DNA of 64,000 nucleotides from Collinsella sp. GTDB lineage: Bacteria > Actinomycetota > Coriobacteriia > Coriobacteriales > Coriobacteriaceae. The position numbers and the translations under genes were made by a program. Under the pieces are notes generated by a model. It was not told where the DNA came from. It was given only the letters and a program-made list of their open reading frames with translations, and searched no databases. Positions 54,985 to 64,000 of the stretch are shown here, piece by piece (position 1 is the stretch's first letter; each line of letters starts with the position of its first letter). The DNA is taken from NCBI GenBank assembly GCA_018368345.1, contig JAGZEK010000001.1:62001-126000 (forward strand), given 5' to 3'.

Positions 54985-55030
54985 CTGGCTTGGATGTGGT
55001 TGTTGAGACGATACTTTGCCTCGTCTTGCC

Positions 55031-55972
55031 TTATGCCAAGAACTCCTTGGTGGTCGCCACGATGTTGGCGGCGTCCAGGCCGTACTTGTGCAGGAGCTCG
55101 GCACCCGGGCCGGACTCGCCGAAGGTGTCGTTGACGCCAATCTTCTTGAGCGGCGTCGGGCACTGCTCGCACAGAACATCGGCAACGGCGCTGCCCAGGC
55201 CACCGATCACGGAGTGCTCCTCGACGGTCACGACGTGGCCGGTCTTGGTGGCGCTCTTGACGATCAGGTCGGCATCGATGGGCTTGATGGTGTGCATGTT
55301 GATGACCTCGGCATCGATGCCCTCGGCAGCAAGCTGCTCAGCGGCCTCGAGAGCCTCGCCGACCATCAGGCCGCAAGCGATGATGGTGACGTCGGCGCCC
55401 TCGCGCATGACAATGCCCTTACCCAACTCGAACTTATAGGTCTCGGGGTCGTTGATAACCGGCGAGGCCAGACGGGCAAAGCGCATGTACACGGGGCCGT
55501 CGCACTCGTAGGCGGCGCGCGTCACGGCGCGGGCCTCGACATCGTCGGCCGGAACGATCACAGTCATGCCGGGGATGACGCGCATGAGGGCGATATCCTC
55601 GCAGCACTGGTGCGTGGCACCATCCTCGCCCACCGAGATACCGGCGTGCGTGGCACCGATCTTAACGTTGAGGTGCGGGTAGCCGATGGAGTTACGAACC
55701 TGCTCAAAGGCGCGACCGGCAGCGAACATGGCAAAGGTACTCGCGAAGGCAACACGACCGGTGGTCGCGATACCGGCGGCGACGCCCATCAGGTTGCTCT
55801 CGGCGATACCCACATCGAAGAAACGATCAGGGCAGGCGGCCTTAAACTTACCGGTCTGCGTGGCGGCGGCCAGGTCGGCGTCGAGGACCACAAAGTCATC
55901 GTGCTCGTTGGCGAGCTCGACGAGGGCCTCGCCGTAGCTTACGCGCGTGGCGATTTTCTTGACGTCTGCCAT
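55031..55972 (-). CDS. Transketolase, C-terminal subunit
   Basis: Pyrimidine-binding plus C-terminal domains of a split transketolase, 313 residues. 'TRVSYGEALVEL' opens the domain. 'FFDVGIAESNLMGVAAGIAT' carries the catalytic Glu that activates the thiamine ring, 'GATHAGISVGEDGATHQCCEDIALMRVIPGM' is the family signature and 'HTIKPIDADLI' and 'GLGSAVADVL' belong to the C-terminal domain. With the N-terminal subunit it transfers two-carbon units in the non-oxidative pentose phosphate pathway. The ATG follows the upstream stop by one base; GAGGAG is seven bases away. Archaea and many anaerobes use this split form. Confidence 0.93.
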   Translation of the reverse strand: MADVKKIATRVSYGEALVELANEHDDFVVLDADLAAATQTGKFKAACPDRFFDVGIAESNLMGVAAGIATTGRVAFASTFAMFAAGRAFEQVRNSIGYPHLNVKIGATHAGISVGEDGATHQCCEDIALMRVIPGMTVIVPADDVEARAVTRAAYECDGPVYMRFARLASPVINDPETYKFELGKGIVMREGADVTIIACGLMVGEALEAAEQLAAEGIDAEVINMHTIKPIDADLIVKSATKTGHVVTVEEHSVIGGLGSAVADVLCEQCPTPLKKIGVNDTFGESGPGAELLHKYGLDAANIVATTKEFLA

Positions 55973-55973
55973 C

Positions 55974-56804
55974 CTAGAGCTCCTCTCCGGCGGCCGTGAG
56001 CTCTGCCATGGCCTGCTCAAACTGTTCATCATTGGGGGCCTTGCCATGCCAACCAACCTGGTTCTCCATAAAGGACACGCCCTTGCCCTTCAGGGTCTCG
56101 GCGATAATGGCGGTCGGCTGGCCCTTGGTAGCGCGAGCCTCGGCAAAGGCGGCGCGGATCTGATCGAAATTGTTGCCGTCGGCAAGCTCCACCACGTGGA
56201 ACTTAAAGGCGCGGAACTTGTCGGCGAGCGGCATGGGGTCGTTGACCTCCTCGACGGGACCGTCGATCTGCAGGCCGTTGTGGTCGACGATCACACAGAG
56301 GTTGTCGAGCTGCTGGTTGCCGGCAAACATGGCGGCCTCCCAAACCTGGCCCTCCTCGCTCTCGCCGTCGCCCAGCAGGGCGTAGGTACGATAGTCGTCG
56401 CCCCAGTGCTTGGCGGCGAGCGCCATCCCGACGGCGGCGGAGATGCCCTGGCCGAGCGAACCGGTGGACATGTCGACGCCCGGGGTATCGTTCATGTTGG
56501 GATGGCCCTGCAGGTGGCTGCCGATGTGGCGCAGCGTCTCGAGATCCTCCTTGGGGAAGAACCCGCGCTCGGCGAGCACGGCGTACAGACCAGGCGCGCA
56601 GTGGCCCTTGGAAAGCACAAAGCGATCGCGGTCGGCCTTGCGGGGATCGGCCGGGTCGACGTTCATTTCCTCAAAGTACAGATAGGTCATGATGTCGGCA
56701 GCGCCGAGCGAACCGCCCGGATGGCCGGACTTGGCAGCGTGCACGCCGGTGACGATGCCCTTCCTTACCTCGTTGGCAACCTTTTTGAGCTCTTCGTCGC
56801 TCAT
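55974..56804 (-). CDS. Transketolase, N-terminal subunit
   Basis: Thiamine diphosphate-binding half, 276 residues. 'AKSGHPGGSLGAADIMTYLYF' is the transketolase N-terminal signature, 'LSKGHCAPGLYAVLAERGFF' and 'DMSTGSLGQGISAAVGMA' follow, and the cofactor motif GDGESEEGQVWEAAMFAG...N is complete ('LLGDGESEEG' with 'DHNGLQID'). It binds the diphosphate and Mg and pairs with the C-terminal subunit encoded next. The start is the ATG at 56804, with GGAAGG upstream. A long inverted repeat stands upstream. Confidence 0.93.
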   Translation of the reverse strand: MSDEELKKVANEVRKGIVTGVHAAKSGHPGGSLGAADIMTYLYFEEMNVDPADPRKADRDRFVLSKGHCAPGLYAVLAERGFFPKEDLETLRHIGSHLQGHPNMNDTPGVDMSTGSLGQGISAAVGMALAAKHWGDDYRTYALLGDGESEEGQVWEAAMFAGNQQLDNLCVIVDHNGLQIDGPVEEVNDPMPLADKFRAFKFHVVELADGNNFDQIRAAFAEARATKGQPTAIIAETLKGKGVSFMENQVGWHGKAPNDEQFEQAMAELTAAGEEL

Positions 56805-57139
56805 TGTGCCTTCCTTTCATCCTCTTTAGACAAGATGCGCACGGCACAGAAGGTAGTCCCAGCCCGGCCGCGATGCACGTACGCCATCCATTATGCGGGA
56901 AAGTGAAGGCTTTACCAGAGTTTTTATCAGTATTTGAACAATTGAGCAGGCAGACGCCCTGATGAAACGGTTTATCAATGTGAACGTCTTTTGGATGCGG
57001 GACGATCGACAAGGAAGTGGTGGGACAAAATTATCAGTAGTGCTTGTCCCAGGGTCGCTTGCGGCAACGAGGTTGGTGAACCTATCGAACCTGGGACAAA
57101 CACTACTGATAATTTTGTCCCACCGACCCTGGCTCCAGC
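56805..57139. other. Intergenic region with 35-bp inverted repeat
   Basis: No gene is seen in 335 bp. It includes the presumed transketolase promoter (not resolved) and the hairpin at 57019-57124. Confidence 0.5.
57019..57124. repeat. GGGAC-family element: 35-bp arms, one mismatch
   Basis: Arms at 57019-57053 and 57090-57124 (outer GGTGGGACAAAATTATCAGT; inner TTGTCCCAGG) pair at 34 of 35 positions around a 36-bp loop. It ends 15 bp before the stop of the convergent-side YitT-like gene. Confidence 0.92.
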
Positions 57140-58030
57140 CTACGCGCTGATGTCCTTAAAGCCCTCGCCGAAGGTTTCCGTGACATCGGCAACGGTCACG
57201 ATGGCGTGCGGATCGCGTTCGCGCACGATGGTCTTAAGGGTGTTGAGCTCACGACGGCTCACAATCACCATGATCACCGGCTTCTCGGCGCCCGAATACA
57301 TGCCGGTCGCCCTAAACTTGGTGCAGCCGCGGCCCAGGCCGTACATGATGTCGGCCGCGATATCGGGGAAATTGTCCGAGATGATGAGCACCATACGGCG
57401 CTTGTTGCCGCCATCGACCACGGCATCGATCACATAACCGCTAATGACCATCGAAAGGCCGGCGTACAGCGCGTTTTCGATCGAGAACACCGGGGCCGAC
57501 AAGGCGCACACGGCAACATCGATCGCCATAACGGTTGAGCCCACCGGCAGTGACGTATTGCGCGAGATAATCTGGCCGATGGTGTCAGAACCACCGGTAT
57601 TGGCGCCGGCACGCAGCACCATGCCGTAGCCAATGCCCGTAACGATACCGCCCCACATGGCCGGCAGCATCAGGTCGGCATGAGCCAGCGGTGCCACAAA
57701 CGGGGCAAACAGGTCGGTGAAAAAGCCCAGCAGCACAAAGCCCGTCGCCGTCTGCACCACATAGAACATACCGCCCGCGCGCATAACCACCAGCAGCAGC
57801 AAGGCGTTCATCACGATAGTCTGGATGCCGACGGGCAGCGACACGCCGTGTGAGGCGCCGACCGCCTGGATAATGGTGGCAAGACCTGTAACGCCGCCGG
57901 CAGCGAGGCCATTAGGGATCAAAAACAGGTCGGTCGCGACGGCTGCCAGGGCGCACCCCAGCATAATCTGGGGCAGGTCGTGGAAGAAGTTCATCGAAAG
58001 AATGCGCTTGATGTCCAGACGATATGCCAT
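57140..58030 (-). CDS. YitT family membrane protein (DUF161/DUF2179)
   Basis: Membrane protein of 296 residues. Five to six helices cover residues ~20-210 with the YitT signatures 'LIPNGLAAGGVTGLATII', 'PVGIQTIVMNALLLLV' and 'LRAGANTGGSDTIGQII'. The C-terminal DUF2179 domain follows ('RRMVLIISDNFPDIAADIMYGLGRGCTKFRATGMYSGAEKPVIMVIVSRREL'). The function of these proteins is not established, although some have been linked to transport. GGGAGG stands four bases before the ATG. The terminator of prfB lies upstream, so it has its own promoter. Confidence 0.88.
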   Translation of the reverse strand: MAYRLDIKRILSMNFFHDLPQIMLGCALAAVATDLFLIPNGLAAGGVTGLATIIQAVGASHGVSLPVGIQTIVMNALLLLVVMRAGGMFYVVQTATGFVLLGFFTDLFAPFVAPLAHADLMLPAMWGGIVTGIGYGMVLRAGANTGGSDTIGQIISRNTSLPVGSTVMAIDVAVCALSAPVFSIENALYAGLSMVISGYVIDAVVDGGNKRRMVLIISDNFPDIAADIMYGLGRGCTKFRATGMYSGAEKPVIMVIVSRRELNTLKTIVRERDPHAIVTVADVTETFGEGFKDISA

Positions 58031-58042
58031 GCTACCTCCCTC

Positions 58043-58071
58043 AAAAAAGCGCACCCAAACGGATGCGCTTT
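58043..58071 (-). terminator. Terminator of secA-prfB
   Basis: Stem AAAGCGCA / TGCGCTTT with a 10-base loop and a T-run on the minus strand. It lies between prfB and the YitT-like gene. Confidence 0.8.
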
Positions 58072-58194
58072 GAACTTCTCGCTCTATTCGATTCTAGCGA
58101 TTCGCCGGGCAAAAACCACCCCTGTACAGGGTTTATTCTGGATACAAACCCGTCCGACCGATGGGTTTTGCCACGGCCGAAGCCATCCAGCGAC

Positions 58195-59342
58195 TTATGC
58201 GTCCGGCGTTTCCGCATCGGCGTTGCCGGTTGCCCAGCGATGGTAGCCGATCACAAACGGATCCAGATCGCCATCGTCGAGAACGGCCTCGACGTTGCTG
58301 GTCTCCACGCCCGTGCGCAGGTCCTTGACCATCTGATACGGGTAGAGCACGTAGCTGCGAATCTGGTTACCAAAACCGATTGTGGTCTTGGGCCCACGAA
58401 TCTCGTCGAGCGCCTCGGCGCGCTTCTCGAGCTCGATCTCGTACAGACGGGCCTTGAGAATCTGCATGCACGCGGCCTTGTTCTGAATCTGGCTGCGCTC
58501 GTTTTGGCAAGTGACAACGATGCCGCTGGGAAAATGCGTCACGCGTACGGCGGAGTCGGTGGTGTTGACGCCCTGGCCGCCCGGGCCGCTCGCGTGATAC
58601 ACGTCCACGCGAATATCGTCGGGGCTGATCTCGATGTCGATATCGTCAGGCAGCACGGGGATGACCTCGACGCCGGCAAACGTGGTCTGGCGGCGCTTCT
58701 TGTCGTCGGTGGGGCTGATGCGCACCAGACGGTGGACGCCGGCCTCGGCGCGCAGCATGCCAAACGCGTCCTTGCCCTCGACGGTAAAGGTCGCACGGTC
58801 GATGCCGATGACCTCAGCCGCGGGGCAGTCGTTAATCGTGACCTTCCAGCCGCGACGCTGGCAGTACTTCATGTACATCTTAAAGAGCATGAAGGTCCAG
58901 TCCTGCGCCTCCAGGCCACCCTGTCCGGGCTTGATGGTCACAATCGCGTCGCCGTGATCGAACTCACCGGTAAACCAGCTCGAAAGCTCGAGGTCGTCGA
59001 TAGCGCGGGCCAGGCGTTCTGCCGTAGCGGCAGCCTCCTCGCGCAATGCGGCGGCATCGGGGTCGTCGCCCATCTCTTCGGCAAGCTCCAGCGCCGCACG
59101 GGCGTCGGAAAGCTCGCCGCGCGCGGTATCCACGGCAGCGATATCTTCCTTGGCGCGAGCGATCTCCTCCATGGTGGCGCGAGCGGCGTCGGCGTCATCC
59201 CAAAAGCCGGGGGCCACGCTTTTGGCCTCGAGCTCGGTCACGCGCGTGCGCTTCTCGTCCAAATGAAGATACGACTCGACCTCGCCGAGCCGGTCCGCAA
59301 ACGCGTCCAGCTCGGCGGGCGTTACCTCTAAAGCCTCGGCCA

Positions 59343-59343
<1 letters not shown>
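58195..59343 (-). CDS. prfB: Peptide chain release factor 2
   Basis: Class I release factor of 382 residues. The peptidyl-tRNA hydrolysis motif GGQ is at 255-257 (SGPGGQGVNTTDSAVR). The stop-codon recognition tripeptide, normally SPF in RF2, reads SPT at 210-212 (GVHRLVRISPTD). The rest is RF2-like ('PGFWDDADAARATMEEIA', 'IKPGQGGLEAQDW', 'YVLYPYQMVKDLRTG'). No in-frame UGA or programmed frameshift is present near the start, so the classical autoregulation is absent. The ATG overlaps the secA stop in TAATG, indicating translational coupling. It reads UAA and UGA by family knowledge. Confidence 0.93.
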
Positions 59344-62150
<2,807 letters not shown>

Positions 62151-62278
62151 GTGGTTTTCCTTTTTGGCCATCGCCCACGCCGTGCAGCTGCGGGCGAGTT
62201 AAACACAGATGATTGTACTTTAGCCAAACAAGGCGCGGCCTATACGGTCGACCTCGACCGCCACGTAATAACTACGAC

Positions 62279-62321
62279 CAACCTGCCGAAAAGGGACTGG
62301 TTTAATTTGACAGCTTTTATC
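62279..62321. repeat. GGGAC-family repeat, copy 2 of the 50024 element
   Basis: It starts AACCTGCCGAAAAGGGAC and aligns without gaps over 43 bp with 50024-50066. It has lost part of the arm pairing (TTTGACAG instead of TTTGGTAG). Confidence 0.65.
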
Positions 62322-62418
62322 TGGGAAAATGCTGTCTCTCTGCCATTTGGCGCAAACCAATCCGTCCCCTTCGTACCAATCTGGTGCCATGGAGACAGGT
62401 TCGTTTGCACCAATAAAG

Positions 62419-62454
62419 GAAAAGGGCCGCGCACCCAACCAGATGCGCGGCCCT
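62419..62454 (-). terminator. Terminator of rpmE
   Basis: A perfect 11-bp stem (AGGGCCGCGCA / TGCGCGGCCCT) with a 10-base loop and T-rich sequence following, 37 bases after the stop. Confidence 0.88.
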
Positions 62455-62490
62455 CATGCCATGAATGCGAGCGTGTCCTCGGCGAGCTAT

Positions 62491-62916
62491 TTACTCAGCA
62501 GCCTCGGTGGTCTCGGCCTCGGCAGCAGCCTCCTCGACGGGAGCCTCTGCGGGAGCCTCGGCGGCCTGCTTGGCAGCCTCCTCGGCAAACTTAGCGGCAC
62601 GCTTAGCCTTCTCGGCAGCCTTAGCCTCAGCGGCGGCCTTGCGAGCGGCCTCGGCCTCAGCAGCCTTGGCGGCCTTGGCAGCCTTGGCCTCCTCGGCCTT
62701 CTTGAGCTGGGCGGCAGCGGCGCCACCGAACTTGTCGGCGAAGCGCTGGACGCGTCCACCGGTGTCGACGAACTTCTGCTGGCCGGTGTAGAACGGGTGG
62801 CACTCGTTGCAAAGCTCGACCTTCATCTCGGACACGGTAGCGTGCGTCTTGAAGGTGTTGCCGCAGGAGCACGTCACCGTGCACTCGACATACTGGGGAT
62901 GGATACCCTGCTTCAT
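62491..62916 (-). CDS. rpmE: Ribosomal protein L31 with Ala/Lys/Glu-rich C-terminal extension
   Basis: 50S subunit protein, 141 residues, about twice the usual length. Residues ~1-70 are standard zinc-type L31: 'MKQGIHPQYVECTVTCSCGNTF' region with C-x-C, 'ELCNECHPFYTGQQKFVDTGGRVQRF' with C-x2-C. The remaining ~70 residues are a low-complexity charged helix (repeated KAAEKAK/AAKAAEAEAA) becoming acidic (PAEAPVEEAAAEAETTEAAE). The zinc cysteines show it is the C+ paralogue. A strong ribosome site (AAGGAG) and a possibly structured leader precede it. The tail could reach across the ribosome surface or bind a partner; this is inference. Confidence 0.93.
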   Translation of the reverse strand: MKQGIHPQYVECTVTCSCGNTFKTHATVSEMKVELCNECHPFYTGQQKFVDTGGRVQRFADKFGGAAAAQLKKAEEAKAAKAAKAAEAEAARKAAAEAKAAEKAKRAAKFAEEAAKQAAEAPAEAPVEEAAAEAETTEAAE

Positions 62917-63067
62917 GGTAGGACTCCTTATTGGTCAGGCGCTGGTTACCGATCAGCGCATAAGGCGTCTTGGTTTCCGACCAAGACAACAAACTCGGCT
63001 ATGGTACCACGGCGCCGCGTGTCCCACAAAAGGTTCACGGTCTTTTCGGCACGACACGGGCTGGCCC
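62917..63067 (-). promoter_or_regulatory. Structured leader of rpmE
   Basis: Two hairpins can form in the minus-strand transcript before the start codon: GTCTTGGT/ACCAAGAC (62987-62967) and GCGCTG/CAGCGC (about 62959-62939). Ribosomal-protein leaders are often autoregulatory; no known L31 leader motif was recognised. Confidence 0.3.
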
Positions 63068-63166
63068 TTAAGGATCTGACGCGTATCGGAAGACCGACGC
63101 TGCCTCTGCGGCATCGTTCACGCGCCACGCCCGCAGCAGCAGGCGAGATGTCTCGATATCCCTCAT
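63068..63166 (-). pseudogene. GNAT acetyltransferase remnant (N-terminus only)
   Basis: With GGAGG six bases upstream, an ATG opens a frame reading MRDIETSRLLLRAWRVND and AAEAASVFRYASDP before a TAA. This is the exact opening pattern of RimJ/RimL-type GNAT acetyltransferases (ETxRLLLRxWR-DA---YASDP). The remaining ~150 residues are absent; after the stop only a few codons (GPARVVP) might still be related. It is best read as a truncated, inactive gene. Confidence 0.65.
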
Positions 63167-63297
63167 TGGCAACCTCCGTCTCAGGGCCTCAGGAGCGATT
63201 GCACGTCTCATCGGCAATTGTGGGGGCGAGCCCAGGCACCAGCCCCCGAGAGCGGGCGCCTACATATCTTCTCAGATGTCCGCACGAGTAATTCAAC

Positions 63298-63921
63298 TCA
63301 TAAGGACTGGCTATCCCTAACCTGTGACACAATCCCAAACGCACAGAACAGAATCATCAGCCCAATCATCGCATAAGAGGCAGCCGAACCTTCAAGCACT
63401 ATTCCACAAAGAACAATCTCCGCGCCGCCAATGAGCACTGTTATCAGGCGCTCTGCCTTTTTGCTCCCGCCGCTCGCATGAAAAGGCGGCAAAGTGCACA
63501 AAATCACATATAGCCCGGGAAGGGAATACGGGATCGCTAGTCCAACCCCTCCATCAACTGCAGTGTTTTGCGTAAGAATCAACTGGACCCACACGGCAGT
63601 TATCACTGAACAGGTCGTCGATAAAAGAAGGCCAGAAATATAGCACGCAAGAAAGTTCCGTCGCATTCGAACGGAGAAATCCGCGAACTCCCTTCGCCGC
63701 GTGGAAACAATAAGGTACACAGAAATTGCAATAGAACCGATCAGAGAAAGCAGCGGAACAACCAGCAATTCAAACTTATTTCCCCATCGATCAACCACGC
63801 CCCCACTCCAATGAGCTGGAATTGTATCGGGGAGGGCCGACCAAGCCGCCCATAGGATGAGAAATGGAAGAATAGAGAGGATGAAGGATGATAACACTGC
63901 AGTATTTTTTGAGACTCTCAT
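63298..63921 (-). CDS. DUF1648 (SdpI-like) membrane protein
   Basis: Membrane protein of 207 residues with five to six hydrophobic helices. The N-terminal DUF1648 signature is clear: 'ALPDTIPAHWSGGVVDRWGNKF' after the first helix, then a second helix (LVVPLLSLIGSIAISVYLIV). Such domains occur in SdpI, the immunity protein against the SdpC toxin of Bacillus, and in many uncharacterised membrane proteins. Base composition is visibly A+T richer than in the rest of the window, suggesting recent transfer. The start has GGAG about eleven bases upstream. The flank to the window end is also A+T rich and contains no further gene. Confidence 0.75.
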   Translation of the reverse strand: MRVSKNTAVLSSFILSILPFLILWAAWSALPDTIPAHWSGGVVDRWGNKFELLVVPLLSLIGSIAISVYLIVSTRRREFADFSVRMRRNFLACYISGLLLSTTCSVITAVWVQLILTQNTAVDGGVGLAIPYSLPGLYVILCTLPPFHASGGSKKAERLITVLIGGAEIVLCGIVLEGSAASYAMIGLMILFCAFGIVSQVRDSQSL

Positions 63922-64000
63922 CGATTCCGCATCTCCTTGTGCGCCCGCATTCCACTCCGTCTTAAAACGACTGTAAATAATAACTTGAATGCAAATTTGT

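Larger units (their letters stand above)
54580..55030. other. Intergenic region of 450 bp built around a large palindrome
   Basis: No gene is supported; readings on both strands here are mirror translations of the same palindrome. It contains the inverted repeat 54684-54811 and the transketolase terminator. Confidence 0.6.
62151..62490. other. Intergenic region: secA leader, GGGAC repeat copies, rpmE terminator
   Basis: No gene is seen in 340 bp. It holds the second copy of the element found at 50024, further GGGAC-type pieces to about 62420 and the rpmE terminator. Confidence 0.5.

Noticed and set aside
62329..63291. Plus-strand 320-codon frame over rpmE and the following gap
   Set aside because: It runs antisense to rpmE and through the GNAT remnant; the sequence is compositionally biased and has no credible start.

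Overview
The window is about 62% G+C DNA from an anaerobic, Gram-positive, high-G+C bacterium. The gene content points to the Coriobacteriia, most likely Collinsella or a close relative: a cytosolic [FeFe]-hydrogenase, lactaldehyde reductase, rubredoxin, split transketolase, an LPxTG wall protein, FtsEX, MurNAc recycling, and Collinsella-like intergenic hairpins. This assignment is inference from content and style; no marker gene was compared with a database. About 48 protein genes or fragments and two tRNAs can be supported, mostly on the minus strand.

Layout. 1-7.6 kb: start of an HTH gene, M42 peptidase, FucO, DUF1275 protein, YgiQ radical SAM protein, CPBP protease and an orphan RelB/DinJ-type antitoxin. 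7.7-13.8 kb: one leftward operon with a NuoF/GltD fusion oxidoreductase, [FeFe]-hydrogenase, Tat-type lipoprotein binding protein and an ABC permease-ATPase fusion. 14.1-16.4 kb: DEAD-box helicase. 17-24 kb: FHA protein, membrane Ser/Thr kinase with an external DUF6273-like domain, and a 1,111-residue coiled-coil/CAP-like LPxTG surface protein. 24-28 kb: copper operon copA-copZ-csoR and a zinc-ribbon membrane protein. 28-32 kb: amidohydrolase, DUF559/AbiEi-like nuclease-fold protein and an unknown protein. 32-38 kb: gltB-gltD. 38.6-41 kb: Nramp transporter, rubredoxin and flavin reductase. 41-43 kb: TPR-smpB and tRNA-Glu/tRNA-Gln. 43-49 kb: a small unknown gene, Spx/ArsC-like protein, the murR-murQ-murP-mupG operon and a VanZ-like protein. 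49-54.6 kb: serine recombinase, RNase R, ftsE-ftsX. 55-64 kb: split transketolase, YitT protein, secA-prfB, rpmE, a GNAT remnant and a DUF1648 protein.

The most striking unexplained structure is a family of 14 intergenic palindromes of 57-58 bp in seven clusters between 16.6 and 40.1 kb. Each has two 16-bp inverted arms (consensus GTCTCRATCTGTAACA) around a variable ~25-bp core. Within a cluster, successive units start exactly 80 or 81 bp apart. Clusters bracket the FHA/kinase genes, the surface-protein gene and the DUF559 gene. A second, looser family of long GGGAC-containing hairpins lies between genes elsewhere. Other oddities are a hydrogenase operon ending in an ABC transporter, RF2 with SPT in place of the SPF recognition tripeptide, an FtsE with a ~170-residue disordered N-terminal extension, and L31 with a long Ala/Lys/Glu tail.
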